The notes below the pieces were generated by a model that saw only the letters and a program-made list of their open reading frames with translations, ran no database searches and had not been told where the DNA came from. From JAPLZH01 sp964450345 (lineage in GTDB: Bacteria > Patescibacteriota > Minisyncoccia > Phycocordibacterales > PALSA-1337), in NCBI GenBank assembly GCA_964450345.1, contig CAYVEL010000030.1, positions 1 through 7,616 on the forward strand: a DNA stretch of 7,616 nt, in the 5' to 3' direction. Below are positions 1 through 5,628 of this stretch, in pieces (positions within the stretch are counted from its first letter, which is position 1; every line of letters starts with the position of its first letter). Both the position numbers and the translations under genes were made by a program.

Positions 1-499
<499 letters not shown>

Positions 500-682
500 T
501 GGAAACTACGTTAGACTATTTATAGTCTGACTTATGTCGAACAGATGCTTTCGAGCATCTGCAGATGATTATTTTAAATCTTAAAAGAAAATATGAGGCT
601 ACATAATTGTAGCGAAAATATGGACTTTTGCGTACGCAAAGTTCATAGGTGAACGAAACAAAATAAAGTGTGATACTATGTT
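500..682 (+). other. Structured 16S rRNA trailer (no 23S or tRNA)
   Basis: No gene is seen between the 16S end and the terminator. The stretch holds four hairpins: 511-517 with 524-530 (one wobble); 542-549 with 554-561, a perfect 8-bp stem with a TTCG loop; 598-603 with 608-613; and 620-631 with 636-646 (one bulge). It contains no tRNA fold and no recognisable 23S 5' sequence. It probably is the precursor trailer removed during 16S maturation. Whether part of it pairs with the 16S leader cannot be tested, because the leader lies outside the window. Confidence 0.6.
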
Positions 683-716
683 GAAAAGCGCTCCTTACGG
701 AGCGCTTTTCTTTTGC
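683..716 (+). terminator. Rho-independent terminator of the 16S transcript
   Basis: A perfect 12-bp stem (683-694 with 699-710) with a TTAC loop includes four U residues in its 3' arm and runs into a further TTTT. It closes the 16S transcription unit, which shows that 23S and 5S rRNA are not co-transcribed here. Confidence 0.9.
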
Positions 717-722
717 TATAAT
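714..722 (+). promoter_or_regulatory. Extended -10 promoter for the 774-2075 gene
   Basis: TGCTATAAT is a perfect extended -10 (TGn plus consensus TATAAT at 717-722). It begins within the T tract of the preceding terminator. The best upstream -35 match (TTACGG, 695-700) lies in the terminator loop and is poor, as expected for an extended -10 promoter. The predicted start is near 729, giving a leader of about 45 nt. Confidence 0.65.
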
Positions 723-773
723 AAATACATTATTTCAAAGCTCTAGCAGCTTAATTTAAAAAGTAATAATTTA

Positions 774-2075
774 ATGGACAATACAAATCAGGTTCCTCCA
801 GTGCAGTCTACTCCAGAGGTAGCTACTCAAACAGTATCTCAAACTCTAGGACAGCCAGCACCACAAAATCAGCCAGTGAATACTGCTGGTAATGGTGGAC
901 ATAAGTTACTTAAGATTACAGTCGTATTGATTGTAGTTCTAGCTGTATTAATAGGTGTCGGATATGTTTTTGGATTTTCTAACTTCTTCTCAAATAAGTT
1001 AGATACAAATAAGTTTTTCTCTATTCTTAATGAGAATTATTCAAACATAAAGAGTGGAGAGGCTGTTGTTAATCTAAGTGTTAAGGCTTTACCTATTACA
1101 GCTGATGTAAAGGGAGAGAAGATAGATTTCTCTGATACTAAGCCAACACAAGACGAAATAGCTTCTTATAAGAGACAGTATGCTATGTTCTCTCAATCAG
1201 AGTTTAGCGTAGATTCTAAGGTTGCTACGAATTTCATGAAAGGCAAGTCAAATATGGAATTAGATCTTAAGTCTTTACTTAAGAATGATTTTATTAACAT
1301 GGAGCTTGGATTTGGTCTTAAGAAGGTTGATTCAGATATTTATTTTGTTTTAAATAAGATCCCATCTCTATTTATGCTAGGTATTTCAGAGTCTAATATT
1401 CCTTTCGAAAAGGGTAAGTGGTATTCACTTCCAGATGAAATTAAGAGTAATCCAGAATACACTGCTTTCTTAAAGGAGTTTAATGATAAGGTGGTAAATG
1501 ATGGTGAGAGTATGGAAATTAAGAGAGCAGCTGCTAATCTATTAGACGAAAATAAGATTATTAAAGTCTCTTATGTAGGCAAAGAGGATCTAGATGGTAA
1601 GAGTGTTAGTAAGTATCAGTTGTCACTTGATGCTACAAATATTAAGCCTTTCTTAATCGGTGCAATGAAGATGTATTATAACGAAGCAGCTAAAACAGAT
1701 AAGAATCTTCCAGAGCTAACAAAAGAATCTATAGATACTCTATCTACTCAGATTGATCAGATGTTGGCAGATCCTTCTGCTAAGAAAGCTATAAAGATAC
1801 TAGAAAACAATCTAGAGATGTATATGTATATTGCTAAGGATAATAAGCCAGTAAAAATGGAAGTTACTGTTAATATTATTCCAGGAGATGATTATAAGGA
1901 TGTTCTTAGTAACTCATACGTTAGTGTTAAGCTAGTAGCATTGTATTCTAAGCTAGGAGAGGACATCGCAATAACAGCACCAGTTAATTTTGAGAAATTT
2001 GATCTAAGTAAGCTAAGCCCTTACTTTATGCCAAGTGATGGTGTGAATGCTAAGCCTACAACTATTAAAAAATAG
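774..2075 (+). CDS. Membrane-anchored extracytoplasmic protein, unknown function
   Basis: The 433-aa product has three parts. Residues 1-43 are rich in Gln, Pro, Thr and Val and are probably a disordered cytoplasmic segment. Residues about 45-68 are one strongly hydrophobic helix, preceded by HKLLK. The rest is a ~360-residue soluble domain that should lie outside the membrane. The domain alternates amphipathic strands with helices. Segments such as KGKWYSLPDE (213-222) and DLDGKSVSKYQLSLD (272-286) resemble the antiparallel-sheet style of LolA/LprG-type lipid-binding lipoproteins. That resemblance is a weak inference from pattern, not a family assignment. There is no lipobox cysteine. ATG 774 is chosen as the first ATG of the frame; no SD precedes it, only A/T-rich sequence. 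The gene is monocistronic, with its own promoter (714-722) and terminator (2101-2132). It ends in TAG. It may be a cell-surface protein of a host-dependent bacterium; the function is unknown. Confidence 0.9.
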   Translation: MDNTNQVPPVQSTPEVATQTVSQTLGQPAPQNQPVNTAGNGGHKLLKITVVLIVVLAVLIGVGYVFGFSNFFSNKLDTNKFFSILNENYSNIKSGEAVVNLSVKALPITADVKGEKIDFSDTKPTQDEIASYKRQYAMFSQSEFSVDSKVATNFMKGKSNMELDLKSLLKNDFINMELGFGLKKVDSDIYFVLNKIPSLFMLGISESNIPFEKGKWYSLPDEIKSNPEYTAFLKEFNDKVVNDGESMEIKRAAANLLDENKIIKVSYVGKEDLDGKSVSKYQLSLDATNIKPFLIGAMKMYYNEAAKTDKNLPELTKESIDTLSTQIDQMLADPSAKKAIKILENNLEMYMYIAKDNKPVKMEVTVNIIPGDDYKDVLSNSYVSVKLVALYSKLGEDIAITAPVNFEKFDLSKLSPYFMPSDGVNAKPTTIKK

Positions 2076-2100
2076 TATATATAGCCTTATTTTAGGGCAT

Positions 2101-2132
2101 AAAAAGCAAGTGCTATACAGCACTTGCTTTTT
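2101..2132 (+). terminator. Rho-independent terminator after the 774-2075 gene
   Basis: A perfect 14-bp stem (2101-2114 with 2119-2132) with an ATAC loop starts with AAAAA and ends with TTTTT. It could therefore terminate in both directions, although no minus-strand gene converges on it. Confidence 0.92.
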
Positions 2133-2142
2133 ATATATTTCG

Positions 2143-2151
2143 TGATATAAT
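2143..2151 (+). promoter_or_regulatory. Extended -10 promoter for the small membrane protein
   Basis: TGATATAAT is a perfect extended -10 (TATAAT at 2146-2151) lying 13 nt past the terminator stem. The predicted start near 2158 gives a leader of about 95 nt to the ATG at 2253 (2408 in the complete copy). No convincing -35 is seen. The leader holds a 5-bp hairpin (CAAGT/ACTTG near 2195-2212) but no recognisable riboswitch. Confidence 0.55.
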
Positions 2152-2234
2152 AATATAGTAGTTTGTTGAACCTTGAATGTGAGTATCAGTAAACCAAGTA
2201 TCTGGACACTTGTTGTTAGGATTGTGATCTGGGT

Positions 2235-2289
2235 ACGCAACTAAAGGCGAAAATGAACAGAAAGCGTTACTGTTGGGAGAAGTGGCTTG
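2235..2289 (+). repeat. 55-nt contig-end overlap, left copy (gap 1)
   Basis: These 55 bases are identical to 2390-2444 on the other side of a 100-N gap. They contain the first 37 bases (2253-2289) of the small membrane protein gene. This is best read as an unmerged assembly overlap, not a biological repeat. Confidence 0.95.
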
Positions 2290-2389
2290 NNNNNNNNNNN
2301 NNNNNNNNNNNNNNNNNNNNNNNNNNNNNNNNNNNNNNNNNNNNNNNNNNNNNNNNNNNNNNNNNNNNNNNNNNNNNNNNNNNNNNNNN
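2290..2389. other. Assembly gap of exactly 100 N (gap 1)
   Basis: A run of 100 N is a conventional placeholder for a gap of unknown size. The flanks share 55 identical bases, so the true distance is probably negative: joining 2289 to 2445 gives continuous sequence. Confidence 0.97.
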
Positions 2390-2444
2390 ACGCAACTAAA
2401 GGCGAAAATGAACAGAAAGCGTTACTGTTGGGAGAAGTGGCTTG
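2390..2444 (+). repeat. 55-nt contig-end overlap, right copy (gap 1)
   Basis: This is the second copy of 2235-2289. It carries the intact 5' end of the small membrane protein gene, whose ATG is at 2408. Confidence 0.95.
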
Positions 2445-2671
2445 TTCGCCACCCCAAAACAGAAAATTGGATAGGTGCTATTGCTGTTTTAATCATGACC
2501 GTGTTTGCTGTGGTCATGTTTAATCAGTCAATGCAAATCCCTATTGTCGAAGTAAGTAATACGACAGGGGAGGTCGCTGCGGTTTTAGACGGGAATGGCA
2601 CTCCACTTCCTGAAGGAAGATGGGATGAAGTTCTCAAAAAAGGGGTTTACGATAGGATTTTGGTTAAATAA
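2408..2671 (+). CDS. Small single-pass membrane protein, hypothetical
   Basis: The 87-aa product starts with a very basic, aromatic segment (MNRKRYCWEKWLVRHPK). One transmembrane helix follows (about 21-39, WIGAIAVLIMTVFAVVMF), then a ~48-residue tail ending GVYDRILVK. By the positive-inside rule the N-terminus should be cytoplasmic and the tail outside. ATG 2408 is chosen because the same sequence sits at 2253 in the left contig with the natural upstream region. The only SD-like feature is a weak AAGG about 6 bases upstream. A hand count gives about 43% GC (113 of 264), higher than the roughly one-third seen in a neighbouring sample, and CGT/CGC arginine codons appear. This may reflect a different origin or simply a conserved short gene. 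I do not recognise the family. It has its own promoter and terminator and no operon partner. Confidence 0.75.
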   Translation: MNRKRYCWEKWLVRHPKTENWIGAIAVLIMTVFAVVMFNQSMQIPIVEVSNTTGEVAAVLDGNGTPLPEGRWDEVLKKGVYDRILVK

Positions 2672-2697
2672 AAAAGTCCTAAAAAAACCCAAAACAA

Positions 2698-2736
2698 GGT
2701 GTCGGAATTTATATTCCGGCACCTTTTTGCTTTTTT
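2698..2736 (+). terminator. Rho-independent terminator after the small membrane protein
   Basis: An 11-bp stem (2698-2708 with 2713-2723, one G-T wobble) with a TTAT loop is followed by TTTTTGCTTTTTT. It is strong and clearly unidirectional on the plus strand. Confidence 0.93.
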
Positions 2737-2755
2737 AATTATATACTTTTAAATA

Positions 2756-2784
2756 TTGCGAAATATGAGTGTTTTTGGTATATT
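2756..2784 (+). promoter_or_regulatory. Promoter of tRNA-Ile and pyruvate kinase
   Basis: TTGCGA (-35, 2756-2761), a 17-base spacer and TATATT (-10, 2779-2784) form the best two-box promoter in the window. The -10 also carries the extended TGG (2776-2778). Transcription should start near 2791, 24 bases before the tRNA. The short leader contains AATCCC-CTT-GGGATT, a small hairpin. The promoter must serve both the tRNA and pyk, because no space exists between them for another. Confidence 0.75.
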
Positions 2785-2814
2785 AAACACCTGTGAATCC
2801 CCTTGGGATTTCTT

Positions 2815-2887
2815 GCGCGCATAGCTCAGTTGGTAGAGCACATCACTGATACTGATGGGGTCCTAGGTTCGAATCCTAGTGCGCGCA
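2815..2887 (+). tRNA. trnI: tRNA-Ile (anticodon GAT)
   Basis: The 73-nt cloverleaf folds cleanly. The acceptor GCGCGCA (2815-2821) pairs with TGCGCGC (2880-2886). The D arm is GCTC/GAGC with AGTTGGTA in the loop. The anticodon stem is CATCA/TGATG with loop CTGATAC, giving anticodon GAT. The variable loop is GGGTC. The T arm is CTAGG/CCTAG with loop TTCGAAT, and the discriminator is A. The genome does not encode CCA: the next bases are CCT, so the tail must be added by CCA nucleotidyltransferase. It is not inside an rRNA spacer, where tRNA-Ile(GAT) often sits in other bacteria. The pyruvate kinase ATG follows after three bases. Confidence 0.97.
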
Positions 2888-2890
2888 CCT

Positions 2891-4306
2891 ATGAAATTAG
2901 GAAAAAAAACAAAAATCGTTTGTACAATTGGTCCTGCAACAGAATCTGCAGAAGTATTAGAAAATTTAATAAATGCTGGAATGAATGTGATGAGATTAAA
3001 CTTCTCACACGGTGATTTTGCTGAGCATCAGAATAGAATTACTAATCTTAAAAAGGCTTCAGAAAAGACAGGAAAGCTCGTGGCTATATTACAGGATTTA
3101 GGTGGTCCAAAGATTAGAATAGGAGAGTTTGAAAAAGGAGTGATTACACTTAAGGCTGGTCAGACATTTACTTTAACAACAGACAATGTTGTTGGTAATG
3201 AAGAGAAGGTATTTATAAATTACCCATTACTTCCTAAGGAAGTTAAGAAGGGTGGATTTATCATGCTTCACGATGGTCAGAAGAAACTCGAGGTTATAGA
3301 TATTAAGGGTAATGATATTATCTGTAAAGTTATCGTAGGCGGAGAAATTAAATCTAGAAGAGGTGTGAATGTTCCAGGTGCATATTTATCTATAAGTTCA
3401 ATTACAGATAAGGATAGAAAGGACGTAGAATTCGGTATTAAGAATGAAGTAGACTATATAGCTTTATCTTTCGTTAGAAGACCTGCAGACATTGAAGAAT
3501 TAAGAGGTATTTTAAATAAGGTTGGTTCAAAGGCTAAGATTATTGCAAAAATTGAAACTCCAGAAGCATTAGAAAACATCGATGAGATTATTAAGCTTGC
3601 TGATGGATTAATGGTGGCTCGTGGAGATCTTGCTATAGAAATTCCTGCCGAAGAAGTACCACTAGTTCAGAAGTCATTGGTACAGAAGTGTCACGCTGTA
3701 GGAAAGCCTGTAATCGTAGCCACACAGATGTTAGAGTCTATGATTAAGAGCCCAGTTCCTACTCGTGCTGAAGTATCAGATGTAGCTAATGCTATTATCG
3801 ACGGTGCAGATGCTATTATGCTTTCAGAAGAGACAACTCTAGGTTTATATCCTCTAGAAGCTGTTACAATGATGACAAAGGTAGCTAATAGAGTAGAGCA
3901 GGAATTGCTATCAAATGGTGTTATAAATTCAACAGAAGATTACAGTAGTGTTGGTGATGTTGTTTCTTTCAGTGCTGTCAGAACAGCACAGGAGATAGGT
4001 GCAAAATATATGGTGGCTCTTACTAGAACTGGTAGAACAGCATTGTTTGCAGCTAGACATAGACCAGTACAGCAGATTATCGCCCTTACTCCATGTCAGA
4101 AAACTGCTAATCAGTTAATGCTTGTTTATGGATGTTACCCAATTGTCGTAGATGATATTAAATCTTTCGATAAGATATCTGAGATAGTAAAAGAATATCT
4201 AGTTGATAATAAATTAGCTAAAAAAGGAGAGACTGTGGTGGTTACAGGAGGAGTGCCAATTGGTGAAGTTCACGAAACCAATGCTATGTATGTAGAGACT
4301 CTGTAA
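2891..4306 (+). CDS. pyk: Pyruvate kinase
   Basis: This 471-aa enzyme converts phosphoenolpyruvate and ADP to pyruvate and ATP, the last step of lower glycolysis, in the cytoplasm. The length is normal for bacteria. The TIM barrel opens with TKIVCTIGPATE and has MRLNFSHG (34-41), RPADIEELRG, the catalytic KIET (Lys220, Glu222), RGDLAIEIP (244-252) and the ATQMLESM block (277-284). The B domain spans about 70-165, and the C domain ends GVPIGEVHETNAMYVETL. The DLGGPKIRIG motif has Lys74 where potassium-dependent enzymes have Glu (rabbit Glu117), so potassium-independent activity is inferred. SEETT (312-316) replaces the usual SGETA, and HDG (127-129) replaces DDG. A GTG at 2879 is in frame but lies inside the tRNA acceptor stem, so ATG 2891 is the start. 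No SD is present. After tRNA 3' cleavage the mRNA would begin CCUAUG. Confidence 0.97.
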   Translation: MKLGKKTKIVCTIGPATESAEVLENLINAGMNVMRLNFSHGDFAEHQNRITNLKKASEKTGKLVAILQDLGGPKIRIGEFEKGVITLKAGQTFTLTTDNVVGNEEKVFINYPLLPKEVKKGGFIMLHDGQKKLEVIDIKGNDIICKVIVGGEIKSRRGVNVPGAYLSISSITDKDRKDVEFGIKNEVDYIALSFVRRPADIEELRGILNKVGSKAKIIAKIETPEALENIDEIIKLADGLMVARGDLAIEIPAEEVPLVQKSLVQKCHAVGKPVIVATQMLESMIKSPVPTRAEVSDVANAIIDGADAIMLSEETTLGLYPLEAVTMMTKVANRVEQELLSNGVINSTEDYSSVGDVVSFSAVRTAQEIGAKYMVALTRTGRTALFAARHRPVQQIIALTPCQKTANQLMLVYGCYPIVVDDIKSFDKISEIVKEYLVDNKLAKKGETVVVTGGVPIGEVHETNAMYVETL

Positions 4307-4341
4307 TACTTGTTTCAGAAAAATAAAATCTAAATAAAGAA

Positions 4342-4375
4342 AATGCGAGATGTGGATTAGGTCTCGCATTTTTTT
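4342..4375 (+). terminator. Rho-independent terminator after pyk
   Basis: A perfect 9-bp stem AATGCGAGA/TCTCGCATT (4342-4350 with 4362-4370) with an 11-base loop is followed by TTTTT. It ends the tRNA-pyk transcript. Confidence 0.93.
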
Positions 4376-4377
4376 AT

Positions 4378-4386
4378 TGTTAATAT
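4378..4386 (+). promoter_or_regulatory. Extended -10 promoter of the radC operon, leaderless start
   Basis: TGTTAATAT is an extended -10 (TAATAT at 4381-4386) lying directly behind the pyk terminator T tract. Seven bases past the hexamer is 4393, exactly the A of the radC ATG, so a leaderless transcript is predicted. No good -35 is seen. Confidence 0.55.
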
Positions 4387-4392
4387 TTGAAT

Positions 4393-5282
4393 ATGAATCA
4401 TATTTCAGATTTTGTTTCTAATAATGATTATAGAGTTGTCTTAGGGGACGGGTATTTACTTAGGATGAGAGATCTTCCTAAAAGTGAGAGACCCAGGGAA
4501 AAGTTGATTAAGATTGGTGTTGAGAATTTAAATTTTGAGGAGTTAATTAGTATTTTAATAGGAATTGGTAATAAGAAAGAGGAGATAAGAAATTTATCTA
4601 AAAGAATAGTTAAACAGTATGGAGAAGTTTCTTTGTTAAAGGAAAAAGACCCGGTCGTATTAAGTGAGGTCTTAGATATTTCTTTGAATAATGCTATTAA
4701 GATTGTTACTTGTGGTGAGCTTGGTAGTAGGGTTTTTAATCATAGTAAGGCAGGTGAGATATATCTTAGAAATTCTAAAGACACAGCAGATTATGTTAGC
4801 CATATGAAGTTCTTAGAGAAAGAAGAATTTAGATGTATCTATATAAATACTAGGCATAGGTTAATTCATGAAGAAGTTATATCTGTAGGCACTGTTAACG
4901 AAAACATTGCTCATGCTAGAGACGTGTTTAAACCAGGGATTATACATAATGCTATAGGAATTATACTGGNNNNNNNNNNNNNNNNNNNNNNNNNNNNNNN
5001 NNNNNNNNNNNNNNNNNNNNNNNNNNNNNNNNNNNNNNNNNNNNNNNNNNNNNNNNNNNNNNNNNNNNNGCTAGAGACGTGTTTAAACCAGGGATTATAC
5101 ATAATGCTATAGGAATTATACTGGTTCACAATCATCCGTCTTCAGATTCAGAGCCTAGTAATGAGGATATTGAGATAACTAAGAGATTGGTGGAAGTGGG
5201 TAAGATAATAGGTATTCCTATTATCGATCATATTATTATAAGTAGTTCTGGTTTTAATAGTATTAAAATAAATTATGAATAA
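4393..5282 (+). CDS. radC: RadC family JAMM/MPN-domain protein (interrupted by gap 2)
   Basis: RadC proteins combine an N-terminal helix-hairpin-helix-like DNA-binding region with a JAMM (MPN+) metalloprotease-like domain; their true role is unsettled despite the DNA-repair name. Removing the 100 N and one copy of the 55-nt overlap (joining 4969 to 5125) gives one clean 244-aa frame, a normal family length. RMRDLPKSERPREKL (24-38) is the classic N-terminal RadC signature. The JAMM site is complete: Glu160/161 in HEEVISVGT, then His194, His196 and Asp207 in HNHPSSDSEPSNEDI, which starts right at the join. ITKRLVEVGKIIGIPIIDHIII (210-231) follows. ATG 4393 is preferred over an in-frame TTG at 4387 and coincides with the predicted transcription start. 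No SD is present. The stop codon overlaps the next start by 8 bases. Confidence 0.93.
4915..4969 (+). repeat. 55-nt contig-end overlap, left copy (gap 2)
   Basis: These 55 bases are identical to 5070-5124 across a 100-N gap and lie inside radC. They are an assembly overlap, not a repeat: collapsing them restores the radC frame without change. Confidence 0.97.
4970..5069. other. Assembly gap of exactly 100 N (gap 2)
   Basis: This is a placeholder gap inside radC with the same design as the gap at 2290-2389. Merging the flanking 55-nt copies removes it. Confidence 0.97.
5070..5124 (+). repeat. 55-nt contig-end overlap, right copy (gap 2)
   Basis: This is the second copy of 4915-4969. The radC frame continues from it into the catalytic HNHPS motif. 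Confidence 0.97.
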
Positions 5283-5628
5283 AACACAATTATCTAGTTT
5301 TGTTTTAGGATTAGAAAAAGCTTCTACTTGCGAGGTGAATAGAGAATATAATCTTGACATTGCCTATTCTACTAACTTAATTTTTGGAAAAGTGACAAGT
5401 TTGTTCTATGATAGAGGGTACAGGAATGATAAAGGTAAGAGAGATCTATTCATGTATTTGTTAGATCTAGATCTTATGCTTAGAAAAGAATTAATTCATT
5501 TTGTAGAGAATCCCCATTTTTCAGAATTAAGAGCTGTCAGAATGAAGGAGATGTTAGATGAAATGATTAGGATTAATAAGATCATTCTTGAAAATAGGAA
5601 TGAAAATAAACAAAGAAAAACTAGTTAG
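5275..5628 (+). CDS. Hypothetical 117-aa helical protein between radC and the MurD-like gene
   Basis: I do not recognise this family. The product is soluble, with no signal peptide or membrane helix, and is rich in Leu, Lys, Glu, Arg and Asn. From about residue 20 it looks almost entirely helical, with likely amphipathic helices around 25-47, 53-75 and 80-108. The last has heptad-like spacing of Leu, Met and Ile, so a small helical bundle or a dimer is plausible. There are no cysteine pairs and no nucleotide-binding motif. The start ATG 5275 overlaps the radC stop (ATGAATAA, 8 bases), and the 3' end overlaps the next ATG by 29 bases. Translation is therefore probably coupled and the protein made alongside its neighbours. 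No SD precedes it. The overlaps suggest a shared process, but no partner can be named. Confidence 0.8.
   Translation: MNKTQLSSFVLGLEKASTCEVNREYNLDIAYSTNLIFGKVTSLFYDRGYRNDKGKRDLFMYLLDLDLMLRKELIHFVENPHFSELRAVRMKEMLDEMIRINKIILENRNENKQRKTS

Noticed and set aside
2013..2240. Minus-strand frame of 75 codons opposite the end of the surface protein gene
   Set aside because: It runs through the terminator hairpin and the opposite coding strand, with no promoter and no protein-like composition.
2173..2244. Possible 23-aa leader peptide (TTG start, two Trp codons) ending 9 bases before the small membrane protein ATG
   Set aside because: It has no ATG, no SD and no alternative terminator pair typical of attenuation; a frame of this length is expected by chance.
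2235..2444. Direct repeats flanking a mobile element or CRISPR-like unit
   Set aside because: Exactly 55 identical bases around exactly 100 N at two unrelated loci is an assembly signature. No transposase or spacer pattern is present.
2803..3015. Frame reading through the tRNA into pyk
   Set aside because: It covers the tRNA cloverleaf and then the wrong frame of pyruvate kinase.
5148..5360. Minus-strand frame across the radC/117-aa gene junction
   Set aside because: It is a shadow of two well-supported plus-strand genes with overlapping start and stop.
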